Assembly (NCBI GenBank): GCA_963575745.1
Contig: CAUYUJ010020697.1
Coordinates: forward strand, 88,098 to 152,097
DNA length: 64,000 nt
Direction: 5' to 3'
Origin: Prorocentrum cordatum
Lineage: Eukaryota; Sar; Dinophyceae; Prorocentrales; Prorocentraceae
Below, piece by piece: positions 31,216 to 41,759 of this stretch. Below the pieces are notes generated by a model. It was not told where the DNA came from, did no database searches, and was given only the letters and a program-made list of their open reading frames with translations. The first letter of the stretch is position 1. Every line of letters starts with the position of its first letter. The position numbers and the translations under genes are program-made.

Positions 31216-31712
31216 CTATTGCTGCCCTTTTGCCTCCTCTTCTCTTGCAGTTCGCAGCGATGTGTCCGAAGTGACCGCGCCCGTGCGACTTGGGCCCCTT
31301 TCCACTTCTACATCTGCCTTTCTTAACTGAGTCTGCTCTTGCTCCTCCGCTGCGATGGTCTTCGTGACCCAGTCGGCCTCGTCAGACCACCAGAAAGCAT
31401 CATCATCCACATAACCCTCTGCAGACCAAGGCCTCGCGGGAGTCCAAGATGCACCCCTGGTCATCAGTGCTCCCACTAGCACCTCCGATGTGGCATCGTG
31501 TTTTCTCGCGTCGGCATCCTCAACGCCCAGCCCTCGAACTTAGCGCGTAGCTGTTGGTAGTCTTCTTGCGTGAACAAATCGGGCATGTGGACAGAGTCCT
31601 GAAGCCAGCCTTCGAACCAGTCCCCTGCATCAGCCGTGATGGTCCTCAGCGCAAGTATGCGGGATAGGAGATTTAACGGATAGGCTGGACCGCATAAGTC
31701 CAGCGGTCCCAC
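31216..31712 (-). pseudogene. Gag-like remnant, distal part
   Basis: Two overlapping open pieces (31476-31712, 31216-31482) with LRTITADAGDWFEGWLQDSV, DYQQLRAKFEGWALRMPTRE and FWWSDEADWVTKTIAAEEQE. Tryptophan- and charge-rich helical text fits a capsid-like protein, but there is no diagnostic zinc knuckle. The chance YVDD at 31402-31413 is not a reverse transcriptase site. Confidence 0.4.
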
Positions 31713-32155
31713 CAGCGCCGTCCATTCTTCGAACTAACTGGCCAAGTCGCCACTTGACTTCGGTTTGTCCGGGTCCATAGCTCGGCTCATTTTATCTGAC
31801 ACAGTCACCGCAGTAACCGCGGAGTACCACTGATGTATCTTTTGGTACGCTGGCTGTCCATCGCCTTCCCTGGGCCCTTCGAATTTGCCCCGGGGGTCCA
31901 CTCCTTCAACTTTGTCATTCAGCCAGGATGTACAACATACAGTCGTCTAGTTTGTATACGATTTCTTCGGGAATTTGAATTCTCTGTGATCGTCGTCCTC
32001 GTGCTGTTTTACTATGCTGGCTTTCGCGGATTCTGATGTTGTTAACCGGCCGCTCAGGATCCCAAGCATGTCATCGTCATCCTCGTCCTGCAGCGCCCCG
32101 CCCATGGTCGCCAGCTTGCCGCCTCAATTATTGAATGCCTTTCGCTACTGCGGGT

Positions 32156-32690
32156 TCACCTGGGCGAAGGCGTTCGATAGTCGCTCGATCCATTCGCGGA
32201 ATTTGGCTCGATCACCGCTTTGCAATCGCTGACCAGTTCCTGGTGTCCTCCCGACCTGCTTGTGCCTTCCCCGATTGATTCGGCTATCTTCGTTACCTGG
32301 TCCATTGTGTTCTTCTGCACCTTCGTTTGGTCCTCCAGGCTTCCGGTTCTTAGCTGAAGTTTCTTAGCCTCTCCGCCTGCGTACATGTTGCGGCCCACGA
32401 TGCCGAGGAGCAAGGAAGTCTATTTCCTGGGTCAACAATAACAGCCCGTAACCTTCCTTGCTGTTGACGGACCTGACTCCACATGCGGTCTGCCTCTCGA
32501 GGAACTCGCTCGTCCCCTCGCGATTAGCTCTCAGTGCCACTTTCACGTAACTGTCGTCACCCCTGTAGCACGCGGCTTCGCACAGCTCACTGAACCTCGC
32601 TGGGCCTAGGTTAAACCATTGGTCTCGGTCCTGGTAAATGCTGAACCCCGGGGACGGATCTCCTGGATGCCGCTGCTGCCGATGCTGCAA
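32156..32690 (-). pseudogene. Gag-like remnant, proximal part
   Basis: Begins within a few bases of the primer-binding site. Two overlapping frames (32364-32690 and 32156-32413) carry RDQWFNLGPARFSELCEAAC, VKVALRANREGTSEFLERQ and LEDQTKVQKNTMDQVTKIAE. A frame change near 32390 breaks it. Position right after the PBS makes it the start of the element's polyprotein; no ATG is obvious. Confidence 0.45.
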
Positions 32691-32692
32691 TT

Positions 32693-32710
32693 AACCTCGC
32701 CCCGCTACCA
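32693..32710 (-). other. Primer-binding site, initiator tRNA-Met type
   Basis: Minus strand, directly after the LTR end ...AATTTGCA, reads TGGTAGCGGGGCGAGGTT. The first seven bases equal the complement of the 3' end of eukaryotic initiator tRNA-Met, and by eye 13 of 18 positions agree with the commonly used form. Confidence 0.65.
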
Positions 32711-32861
32711 TGCAAATTCTCGAGGAGGAGTTGCACGGGAACGATTCAAGGATGATGTGTTTTTACAGCAGAACGGAACGACTGCACCACATTCAAAAAT
32801 ATCTAACCAACGTACAAACGATTATGAGCTCCTCACCCAGTCGCTAAACTATGTTCTAACA
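32711..32861 (-). repeat. 5' LTR of the degenerate element
   Basis: Minus strand TGTTAGAACATAG ... GAATTTGCA, i.e. TG...CA ends. 151 bp, aligned with 21463-21641. Confidence 0.7.
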
Positions 32862-33174
32862 ACATGTCTCCTTCCTCCTCCTTCCCGCCCCCTCCCCATC
32901 CGGCTAGTTCCAGTTCGCTCCACAACCGGTGCCACCTCAACGAACTGAGGCGGCAAAGAGAGGCGGAGAGAGACAGAAGAGAGAGCGAGAGAGGAAGGGA
33001 AAGACAGAGCGAGAAAGGCGCTGTTTTGTGATATCTCTGTCCACACGCTCATTTACGGCGAACCCTCAAACGTTCCGGGCCCCCACCGGGAGAGGCAGCC
33101 ACGGCTGCAGTGGGCACGGTGGCACCGCGCCCCTTTTGATGCCTCGCAGTCCTTGCAGACGTCGTGCCCCGCTC
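32862..33174. other. No gene seen
   Basis: Short purine-rich stretch (32945-33020, GAGAGA text) and unremarkable sequence. Confidence 0.35.
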
Positions 33175-33515
33175 ACCACGCCAGTGGGCGCGCCCACGTG
33201 GCGGCGCCGCTCCCACTTCGGAGCGATCTTCGACCGCTTCATGCCCCACACGGAGCTCCATGTACGCCCGAGTGGGGCACGCCCACGTGGCGGCGTCGCG
33301 CAAATTTCGGGACATCCTCAGACAGATCATGCCACAAAGGGAGCTCCTGCTACCGCACCACTGTGCTCGGCCGCATGGTTGCGCCGCGCCCATTTCGGCG
33401 CATCCCTCACACACTTCGTGGCCCAGAGGAAGTTTCATCCACACTCCCAGCGAGCACGCCCACAAGGCGGCGCCGCGCTGATGGTGGCACATCCCATCAT
33501 GTAGTCCATGCCGCA
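33175..33515. repeat. About 90-bp minisatellite, four degenerate units
   Basis: Units begin GCACGCCCACGTGGCGGCG and contain CATTTCGG-GC-ATCC and GGAGCTCC. The period is a multiple of three, so frames stay open on both strands. Confidence 0.7.
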
Positions 33516-33779
33516 CATGGAGCTACACCGCCATAGCGAGGGTAGTCGCGTCCTGGCCAGGGCTCATTCCGATGCACCACTCACGCGGATTTTGCCCCAC
33601 AAGGGATTCTACGCACGGCCCCCAATCCGCCATCGTGCCCCTTGGCACGTTGAGGCGTGCAAAAAAGTCAAGGAATGTCTGATAAGGGGTCTTGCAATCT
33701 GATAAGGGCCCCCCCCCTCTAGTCGCGGACTGCTGCGTGTATCCCCCAACTCACCGAGGCCATTTCCCCCGCGCCCGAT

Positions 33780-34060
33780 CGACGATGGTGCACTTCCAGC
33801 ATGGCAGCTGATGCCAAGCCCACCCTTTCACGCGTGCCCGCTCGAGCATGGTGCACGTCCCGTATAACAGCTACTGCCTGACCCGCTCTTCCACGCGTGC
33901 CCGCTCGAGGATGGTGCGCTGCACTTCCCACTTTGCAGCTCAGGCCTGAACCCTCATTCCATGCGCGCCCACTCGAGAATGGTACACTTCCCGCATGGCT
34001 GCTAACTCCTAGAACCCCCTATCTCATGCGCATCCGCTCGAGGATCATGCGTGCGCCGCA
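33780..34060. repeat. 63-bp minisatellite, copy 2
   Basis: Four to five units with CGTGCCCGCTCGAGGATGGT and GCATGGCAGCTGATG, as at 17105-17385. Confidence 0.8.
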
Positions 34061-34109
34061 GGGCCTCCCAGGCCACGATCTCTCGTCAAAAAAAGAGATA
34101 TGCGTCCCG

Positions 34110-34895
34110 AGCTTCCAAGACGGCCCGCGCAGGCAACCAAACACACCCAGATGACCCAAGATGCCTCGAAGACGGCCCAAGATGGCCCTAGGGCGGTCGA
34201 ACATTGATTCAAGACGGCCCAGAATGCCTCAAAGAGGGTCCCGAATTGCCAGAAGAGGACCTCCATCAGGGCCCGAAGAATCCGAACTCTGTGCCTGTTC
34301 GGGCTGCCGTCAGCTCAAGACGACCCAATCGGCGACTGCAAAGGGTGCGGTTTGCGAAGGGTGCGGTTCGCCTCCCGTCTTATGTGCCCCTGCCGCCCCC
34401 GGGAAACGGATCACACTGTCACTCAATGCGACCGAATCATACGACACTGTCGCTCCTTCTGCTACAGTGGAGCACGCATCGAGGATGACAGTGACAGTGT
34501 CGCTCGAAACGACGACAGTTATGACATTGTCTCTCACAAAGGCCTCGGAAAAGGCTGCCACAAAGCAACTCGCAAACCGCACCCTGGCGTAACCGCACCG
34601 ATTGCAGTCGAAGACTCCATGACGGCCCATGAGGCATCCAAGACAGCCCCAAGGATGGCCCAAGAGGGCCTCCCGATGGGCCCAAGACGGCCGTGGAAGG
34701 CCCTCGACGGCCCAAGGCGAAGCCTGGTCGCCCCCACAACGGTCCCCAGACAGCCACCAGACGGCCGAGAGGGCCCCAAGACGGCTGACGAGAGCCCCAA
34801 GCCGGCGCAAGAGGGCTCCAAGACGGCCCAAGAGGGACACAAGGCACCCCCGAGCTGCCTTACAGGAGGCAAAGACAGCCGAAAGGCGACCCAAA
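34110..34895. repeat. CCAAGA/GGCC satellite in SD 2
   Basis: Two blocks (34110-34260, 34620-34890) separated by about 300 bp that includes CACTGTCACTCAATGCGACC-type text found only here. Confidence 0.75.
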
Positions 34896-34899
34896 CGAG

Positions 34900-34905
34900 T
34901 TTCAC

Positions 34906-34937
<32 letters not shown>

Positions 34938-34962
34938 GCATCATCAGCATCATCATAATCAG

Positions 34963-34994
<32 letters not shown>

Positions 34995-35127
34995 GCATCA
35001 TCATCATCATCATCGTCGTCATCATCATCATCAGCATCGCCATCGTCATCGTCATGAGCATCGTCATCATCGTCATCATGGTCGTCATCATCATCAGCAT
35101 CATCAGCATCAGGATCGACATCATAAA
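34900..35127. repeat. (CAT/CAG)n microsatellite
   Basis: CATCATCAT with CAG and CGT variants. Confidence 0.95.
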
Positions 35128-35130
35128 TCA

Positions 35131-35549
35131 TAATGCTAATAACCGCAGGAAGCAATTAAGGAACCCCCCGGGGTTATCGTTAGCACCGCGCCGTAATTAA
35201 ATAATTATTTGGGGTGGTTTTAGCCGAGCGTTATCTTTAGCACCGCGCAAAACAAAAATAAATTAAATAATTCCAGCGCCATGGCCCTAAGGATTCCTAA
35301 GGATTCCTAAGGATGCCTAAGGAAGGTCTGAGGATTCCTAAGGAAGGTCGGTGTACACCGAAAAGCAGCAGCACCCCTCTCAGACAATCCTGGAAGAGCC
35401 CAGGGGGGACCTCTGAAGGAGCCCAGGGAGGGGGGCAAGGATTTCCTGGGATGCCAAGGAAAGAAGGTTGAAGGAGATGCTGAGGAGCCCAAGGCCATTC
35501 CATGGAGTCACTGATGCTAAACACTTCCACGGAGTCCTGGTCCCCCCTG
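35131..35549. other. AT-richer spacer with a CCTAAGGATT array
   Basis: 35284-35345 contains about six CCTAAGGATT/CCTAAGGAAGGT units. GTTATC-TTAGCACCGCGC occurs at about 35175 and 35230 and again near 36227, so a small dispersed repeat flanks the AGTAAT array. No gene seen. Confidence 0.5.
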
Positions 35550-36045
35550 GGCTCTAGTAGTAGTAATAGTAATAGTAATAGTAATAGTAATAATAATAGT
35601 AATAATGCTAATAGTAATAATAGTAATAGTAATAGTAATAGTAATAGTAATAGTAATAGTGATAGTATTGGTAATAGTACTAGTAATAGTAATAGTAATA
35701 TAATAGCAATACTAATACTGATAGTAATAGTAGTAATAGAATAGTAATAGTAATAGTAATAGTAATAGTAATAGTAATAGTAATAGTAATAGTAATAGTA
35801 ATAGTAATAGTAATAGTAATAGTAATAGTAATAGTAATAGTAATAGTAATAGTAATAGTAATAAGTAATAGTAATAGTAATAGTAAGTAGTAATAGTAAT
35901 AGTAAGTAGTAATAGTAATAGTAATAGTATTAGTAATAGTAATAGTAATAGTAATATATATAGATATAGTAATAGTAATAGTAATAGTAGTAGTAATAGA
36001 AATGGTAATAGTAATAGTAATAGATATATTAATAGTAATAGCTCG
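35550..36045. repeat. (AGTAAT)n microsatellite, about 500 bp
   Basis: TAATAG/AGTAAT hexamers, with a few frame slips at 35862-35910 (TAAGTAG) and an AT-rich end. Confidence 0.95.
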
Positions 36046-36654
36046 TACCCAGCGACTGCAGGTTCACACGCTCTCCTTACCGTCCACTACAAGTCTCCTT
36101 TTTCTGATTCTCCTCATCGTCCCTCTCCTAACAAAGTCTTATTGATATCCGTATTGAAACATTAATTATTTTCGGCCATCCTGTGGGGTGGTCCATCCCA
36201 GGATAAAGCGCCACCCCGCACCGCGGCGTTATCTTAGCACCGGTCACGCACGGAAAATAATTCCCCGCCCCCCGACCCCCTGTCAAGAGTGAGGGCAAGA
36301 GTACTAGGGAGGAGAATAATCATATACAAATTATAACCAAGCGGGAGGAACAGGCAAGACAGAAGTACGACTGAACACGCGTCAATATGAATACGAATCT
36401 ACAGAGTAATTCAATAACTGATCTCACACGACCGCCCAAGGAATCGAGAAGCTCAGGGGCCCCACTGCTGCCTTTCGGGAACCTCGAAAGCTGCGGACGC
36501 GAGAAGCCTGAGAATCCGTCTGCTACGAACGCAGACGAGTCTGCGTGCCGACGCAAGCAAACCGCCTGAAACACTCTCGCAATCTGGCTTCCGTGTGGTT
36601 CGGAAACAAACGCTTCGCCTGAGACATCCTCAAGAACTGCTCTGACACATCCTA
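36046..36654. other. No gene seen
   Basis: Unremarkable sequence; the GCACCG-GGCGTTATCTTAGC repeat end at about 36220 pairs with the one before the AGTAAT array. CCTGAGACATCCTC-type text at about 36625 recurs near 36890. Confidence 0.35.
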
Positions 36655-36870
36655 TGGGAAATCTTGTGGGTGAGTTCTATGGGGGGGTCCTATGAGGGAG
36701 TTCTATGGAGGAGTCCTATGGGGGAATCCCACGGGGGAGTCCTATGGGGGGGGGGTCCGATGGGGAAGGCCTATGGGGAAGTCCTAGGGGAGAGGTCCTA
36801 TGGGGGAGTCCTGGGGGGGAGTCTTCTGAGTGAGTCCTATGGGGGCGTCCTACGGGGGGGGCCCCCCGCG
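36655..36870. repeat. GGGGGAGTCCTAT minisatellite
   Basis: 13-16 bp units with variable G runs, about 14 copies. Confidence 0.9.
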
Positions 36871-37018
36871 GCGATGAAGCACACGCGTCGCTTGAGACAT
36901 CCTCGCAATGTGGGCCCGCACTTCCCTCCCTCCCTCCCTCTCTCCGATCTTCTCAAAGACTGCGAGGTGCCAGGATAACGCCTCCAGGGTGCTGGATGCG
37001 TTATACTTTCGCCGGAGA

Positions 37019-37043
37019 GGGGGGGGGGGGGGGGGGGGGGGGG
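37019..37043. repeat. Poly(G), 25 consecutive G
   Basis: Uninterrupted run on the plus strand; length in the assembly may be uncertain. Confidence 0.95.
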
Positions 37044-37084
37044 TTTCTTAATTGCTTCCTGCGGTTAATCATCACTAGCATGAT

Positions 37085-37131
37085 CTCAGCATCAGCATCA
37101 ACATCATCACCAGCATCATCATCATCATCAG

Positions 37132-37165
<34 letters not shown>
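37085..37165. repeat. (CAT/CAG)n microsatellite
   Basis: CATCAGCATCAACATCATC then pure CAT. Confidence 0.95.
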
Positions 37166-37167
<2 letters not shown>

Positions 37168-37169
37168 GG

Positions 37170-38230
37170 TCGTGAGCGATTTATCTCGATCCTGGACCCG
37201 ATGTTAGGGCCGGGTCCCACACATGGTGAAGAACTTCCAGGACGCGTTTCTTCGGTCTGCTAACGCTCCAGGGGCGGCCCAGGACAGGCTCCAAAGGAGC
37301 CCCCACGAACGGTTGAGCACCTCCAGGACACGTTCCGTAACACTCTCCGATCTCACGCTTGTCCATCCGCGGCCCCGGAGCTCACATTGGAAGGGACCTC
37401 TCAAGTTTTCGTCAGGCCTGCGCGATGTCCATAAGAGCAAGAACGCAGCTGAGCACAGGAGGACGTGCAGGCAGCTACGGAGCTCGAACATGCAATAGCA
37501 AGGTGCGGACGACGCTGCAAAGCCCTAGGCAAGCAGAGCATTGGCAGCGCGAGCTTCAGACCCCTTCCCCGGGGCCAATCTTTCGCCCCGGGTCCGTTTT
37601 TGATGGTCCCCGGCGGCCCGACGACGCGCCCCATGATGTCGAAACCCAGGAAGAGCGCCCGGAGGAAGCACTGATGGGCTTGTTGTCCACCACCACCACC
37701 ACCACGATAAGCAATTAGGAGGGGGAGGGGGTCCTCCTCCTCCTCCTCCTCCCCCTCCTCCTCGTCCTACTCCTCGTCCTCCACCTCGCTCCCCCCTCCA
37801 ACTTATGGTGGTGGTGGTGGAAACCAGGCCCATGGATGAAGGCGCCCTGGGACACCCAAATATATAGACACAACTAACAGCATTCCCTATATTTTCCCAT
37901 ATCTTCTGGGTTTTTGTCTCCCCCCCCCACTTCCCATATTTCCCAATATTTTCTGGGGAATCGACGCTTCATTGTGACTGTGTGTTTTTTTTCCCCTCCG
38001 GAATGAAGCACGTCGCGTCGTCGCACAATTTCGGCTTGCATTCCAGGGCCCCCCTGCCTCTGCACGCCGCACGCGGCCAGCCGGCCCCCGAAGGCCCCGG
38101 TGGATGGCGGCGGCGCGCCCCGGCGGTCAGGTGCCCCCGCAGAAGCACCTGCACGCGCGCGGCCTCTCGCCGTCCGTCTCGTCCGGGGGCCGCACGAGGA
38201 TGACGTCGCTCGTGCGCGGGAGGGGCAGCG
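37170..38230. other. No gene assigned
   Basis: Mixed sequence with a short (CCA)n at 37690-37705, TCC at 37735-37790 and GGTGGTGG at 37805-37820. ATTTTCCCATATCTTCTGG and CCCATATTTCCCAATATTTT (37890-37960) form a local repeat. No conserved frame. Confidence 0.35.
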
Positions 38231-38234
38231 GGAA

Positions 38235-38420
38235 CTCCTCCTCCCCCTCTTCCTCCTCCTCCTCCTCCTCCTCTCTCCTCCTCCTCCTCCTTTCTCCTCC
38301 TCCTCCTCCTCGTTCTCCTCCTCCTCCTCCTCCCACTCCCCCTCCTCCTCCTCCTCCTCCTCCTCCTCCTCCTCCTCCACCTCCTCCTCCTCATCCCTCC
38401 TCCTCGTCCTCCTCCACCGT
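38235..38420. repeat. (TCC)n microsatellite
   Basis: TCC with interruptions, pyrimidine plus strand. Confidence 0.95.
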
Positions 38421-38529
38421 CTCCCCCCCCCCTTCCCGCAGCGGGAGCCACGACGACCCAGACGACGCGCAGGGAGAACGAGGAGCACGGGGCACAGGCG
38501 TCGAGCCACCAGAATCGAGCGACGGAGGG

Positions 38530-38665
38530 CACGAGCATCCACTTTCGAGGCTCCGCGCGGGTTTCTGGGACCGGCGCCGAGCCCCCTGGCGGCGCCTCCA
38601 GCACTGAGCGCCAGCGAGGAGGTCCAGCACCGATCCGAGGAATCTGCGCGAGACTTGGGACGCTG
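38530..38665. mobile_element. Foldback element, family B, copy 2
   Basis: CACTTTCGAGGCTCCGCGCG and GGTTTCTGGGACCGGCGCC on the left face GATCCGAGGAATCTGCGCGA on the right. Same arms as 10125-10275. Confidence 0.65.
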
Positions 38666-38827
38666 AATAAGGAACGAAGGGGCTTTTCTCGCCACGGCGA
38701 GCCTTGGCCTTGAACAGGCTCCCCAGCCCAGATTCAAGGAACGGCCTGGTAACCAGAGCCCCTCCTGAGCCCAAAGGAGTCGCTATTGCAACGTCTTTTT
38801 CTGCAGGCCGAGGCGCAGGAGGAAGAG

Positions 38828-38867
<40 letters not shown>

Positions 38868-39105
38868 ACGACGACAAGCAGAAGCAACAGATGCAACGGG
38901 ACAAGCAGAAAGAAGATGAGGGGCGTCAGCGGAACCAGTAGCAACAAGACGAGCGGGAAGAGAGCGTGTGTAAGACGGAGGATGTGGGACACGGAGTGGC
39001 TCACTGAGGGCATGTCTGTATATCCCCTAAACAGTGATTGCACGTCAGAGTCTTACTTCTGGTCTAAAGAACTGGGCCTCTGTGTCAGTCTGGCGGGTAA
39101 CTGCC
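38666..39105. other. No gene seen; short (GAC)n
   Basis: (GAC)n at 38830-38875 and otherwise unremarkable sequence. Confidence 0.4.
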
Positions 39106-39109
39106 AGCC

Positions 39110-39335
39110 GCCGCCGCCTCGTCGCCGCCTCGTCGCCCGTCGCCTGGGCTTGTATGTCGGTTTGGCGGCTATGTCGCCGCCGTCGACCCCCCGTCGTCGC
39201 ACGTCGTCTGGGCCTGCCTGTCGGTCTGGCGGCTGTGTTGCCGCCGTCGCCGCCCCGTCGGCGCTCGTCGTCTGGGCCTGTCTGCTGGTCTTGCGGCTAC
39301 GTTGCTACAGTCGCCGCCCCGTCGCCGCCCGCATA
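39110..39335. repeat. 64-bp minisatellite
   Basis: Three units of GTCGTCTGGGCCTG-CTGTCGG ... GGCGGCTATGTTGCCGCCGT. Reverse orientation of 19680-19975. Confidence 0.85.
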
Positions 39336-39880
39336 GATTGCAGCTCGAATGAATTTCATAACATAGATTGCGCACCACATCGACTGCATCACGTTGATTG
39401 CAGCTGCACATAGGTTGCCCCACGAATATATTGCAGCACAAATACTTGACGACATAGACTGCACCACATAAAAGTGCACCACATGTATTGCAGCACATAG
39501 GTTGCACCACAGATATCGGCATACTGCATTCTGTATATTACACATCATAGGTTGCACCAACCATTTTGAAATATCCATGTATCTATACACACAACTATTG
39601 CAAATCATAGATTGCACCACGCAGATTGCACCACATAGATTGCTAGACATAGGTTGCAGAACACACATAGATTGCTCTACATGAATGTCACCACTATTGC
39701 ACAACTTAGATTGCAAATCGTAGATATCATAACGAAGATTGCACTACAAAAGCGGCACCACATATATTGCACCACTTATAACGCTCCATACAAATAGCGC
39801 CACATTGATTACTCCGCATATATTTCATCGCATGTACGGCTAGAAATACATTTTGTTGAGTCCACGGTGGCTAAGATACA
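39336..39880. repeat. ATTGCACCACATAG minisatellite
   Basis: About 30 irregular 12-18 bp units such as CATAGATTGCACCACG. Opposite orientation to 14250-14810. Confidence 0.85.
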
Positions 39881-39954
39881 TTCTCATACCTATGACTAAC
39901 AATAATTCCCCCAGAATGCTTGCGTTCAGAGTTCTGATACCTTTTACCGTCAAA

Positions 39955-40150
39955 CTGGGCCTGGCTGTTGGTCCGGTTGCTATGTCGTCGCCATCGCAGC
40001 CCCGTCGCCACCTCGTCGCCGCCCATCGTCTGGGCCTTTCTGCCAGTTTGGCGGCAATGTCGTCGCCGAAGCCCCCTCGTCGCCTCCCGTCGCCTCGGCC
40101 TGGATGTCGGTCTAGCGTCTACGTCGCCGTCGTTGCATCCCCGGCGCCGC
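39955..40150. repeat. 64-bp minisatellite, second block
   Basis: Units as at 39110, with GTCTGGGCCTTTCTGCCAGT and CCCGTCGCC. Confidence 0.8.
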
Positions 40151-40475
40151 CTCGACACGTCCATATGGGTTGCACCGCAAATATGGCACAACTCAGATTG
40201 AACCAGATAGATTGCAACTCGTAGGGGGCACAACACATATTGCAAAAATATACAGCACAACAAGTGCTGCACAATAGAAATGGCACAACACTTTGCACCA
40301 CATAGATTGCACCACGCATGTTGCAAATCATATAGATGTATATATACATATACATATATAGCAATACATTACAACGTGGATCGCACAACCAAAAGTACAC
40401 AACATATATTGCACCATCTAGACTGATCACGTATATTGCCCCACGTAGATTTCACATTGATTGCAACACTTAGAG
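40151..40475. repeat. ATTGCACCACATAG minisatellite, second block
   Basis: Follows the second 64-bp block, so the pair of arrays is duplicated as a unit. Confidence 0.8.
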
Positions 40476-40559
40476 CCTCCTTTTTTTTGCAAACATATAG
40501 ATTCCCCCCCTCCCCCCGCCCCGTAATGCCCCACTCGTTATTGCAATGAACATATGATT

Positions 40560-41710
40560 CTGTCCCATCGCCCAGCCGAAATATGAATTCCGATCGTCCC
40601 AGCACACCCGGTATCGCCCCCCCCAATTTCCGGCAACGAATGCTGCGCGCGCACTGTTTTATCAAAACCGTAGGTTTTCAAGAAACCCAGCACAACCTGA
40701 GGTCCCGCAAAGATTTCAGAATCGAATGCCCCGAAAACATGGACAGGCACATATCTTCGCAACATTAAGAAAATGTACCCGCGCTCTTGCAATCTCTTAA
40801 ACAGAACCATCGGTTTCTCAAAATGTTCATACCTTGCTATCCATCGGGTTTCTTGCGCGCGCGTGTCGGAATCGCAAAACACTCTTGCGCGCGTGCTGTC
40901 GCAAGAATCCCTTGCAACAAATGGGACGAGGTGCGCACGCGCGCGTCGTCGCGCGCGCATGCTGCAATCTTTCGAAAACCCCGAATTTCGTAAAAATATA
41001 ACAGGGTCGTGTGCCCCGAGTACGTATCAAAACACACATGGTGTTGCAACGACATTGCTTATAGTCATAAATATAGATATAACAAAAAACTTGCGGTCGC
41101 GATCTTGCGAAATATGAAAAACGCCACCGTTTGTTCGACAATTGCAGTAGCTTCTGGAAAAACGGGCCTCTCACGCCGCGTGTCGAATTCATTCGAACGC
41201 CATTGCGCGCGTGCTGGGATGGGGCACGCCCCGTGCCGAATAGTACCATGCGGGCCGCTCTTGCGCGTCGTCCGCGCGCGCATGTCGAACTCGTTCCAAT
41301 GCCTTCATCACCGAGGCGGGAACGCCGCCATCGTCGCCGGCGTGATCAGCATAGTCGCCGTCAGTGGCCGTGCTGTCGTCGTTGTCATCCACGCTATCCG
41401 CACCACAACTATTATTTTCACGCCTACAATGGTCGACGTTGCCATGATACCGCGCCCGCCCAAGTCGCCGACTCGCGCTGAAGTGCTGGCTGGGCAATGC
41501 CCAAAGGTCAGCGCCATTACGGCCGCGCCACTCGCGTCAAACTAGCTGGCCGATGCGCGCGCGAGCATGCGCGGGCTAACGCGGCAGCGTCGATGCGCCA
41601 GCCAACGCCGAGCAGTCATCGCAATCGCCGACGCATGGGTTTTGCAAACCAAGTTGCGGGTGAGTGTGTGGGATTATTGCGCGAGCGATGGGTCTGACAA
41701 CTTCAGGCTC
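40560..41710 (+). repeat. Complex repeat R, copy 3
   Basis: Starts with CCCAGC-CACC-GTATCG text. It contains the GCGCGCGTCGTCGCGCGCGC subunit, CATGTCGAATTCATTCGAAC, the hydrophobic ORF, GCCAACGCCGAGCAGTCATC and the marker TTTTGCAAACCAAGTTGCGG near 41640. Confidence 0.85.
41282..41545 (+). CDS. Small ORF of repeat R with hydrophobic segment (87 aa)
   Basis: MSNSFQCLHHRG start, hydrophobic block GRAVVVVIHAIRTTTIIFTP, then IPRPPKSPTRAEV and the end APLASN with TAG followed by CTGGCC. Same start, length and stop as the minus-strand copy at 16117-16380. A further upstream extension of the frame is open but repeat-derived. Copies at about 44870-45070 and 46360-46570 keep the hydrophobic and PRPPKSPTR parts but have lost the common start or stop. 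No known family recognised. Confidence 0.3.
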   Translation: MSNSFQCLHHRGGNAAIVAGVISIVAVSGRAVVVVIHAIRTTTIIFTPTMVDVAMIPRPPKSPTRAEVLAGQCPKVSAITAAPLASN

Positions 41711-41759
41711 GGCGAAGCGAGCTTCACATCTTATCGAACTCTCCACCTATATTCTCCCT

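Larger units (their letters stand above)
21463..32861 (-). mobile_element. Degenerate Ty1/copia-type LTR retrotransposon (11.4 kb)
   Basis: Read on the minus strand the order is: 5' LTR (32711-32861), primer-binding site (32693-32710), gag-like remnants (31.2-32.7 kb), a methyltransferase-like remnant (27930-28334), reverse transcriptase (25317-25607), RNase H (24661-24876), polypurine tract (21642-21649), 3' LTR (21463-21641). RT lying before RNase H, the RNase H signature and the PBS all fit Ty1/copia-type elements; I could not recognise the integrase. Many stops and frameshifts break the coding part, and the LTRs differ at roughly a quarter to a third of positions by eye, so the copy is old and dead. 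A second element (25881-27437) sits inside it. No clear target duplication remains. Confidence 0.8.
33635..35130. repeat. Segmental duplication SD, copy 2
   Basis: Repeats the order of parts seen at 16965-19440: CGTGCCCCTTGGCACG, CGCGGACTGCTGCGTGTATC, 63-bp minisatellite, ATGCGTCCCGAGCTTCCA, CCAAGA satellite, TTCGGGCTGCCGTCAGCTCA, CAT array. Confidence 0.75.

Noticed and set aside
31402-31413. YVDD motif suggesting reverse transcriptase
   Set aside because: Flanks (AEGYVDDDAFWWSDE) do not fit the RT palm, and the position next to the gag-like end is wrong; the true RT remnant is at 25.3-25.6 kb.
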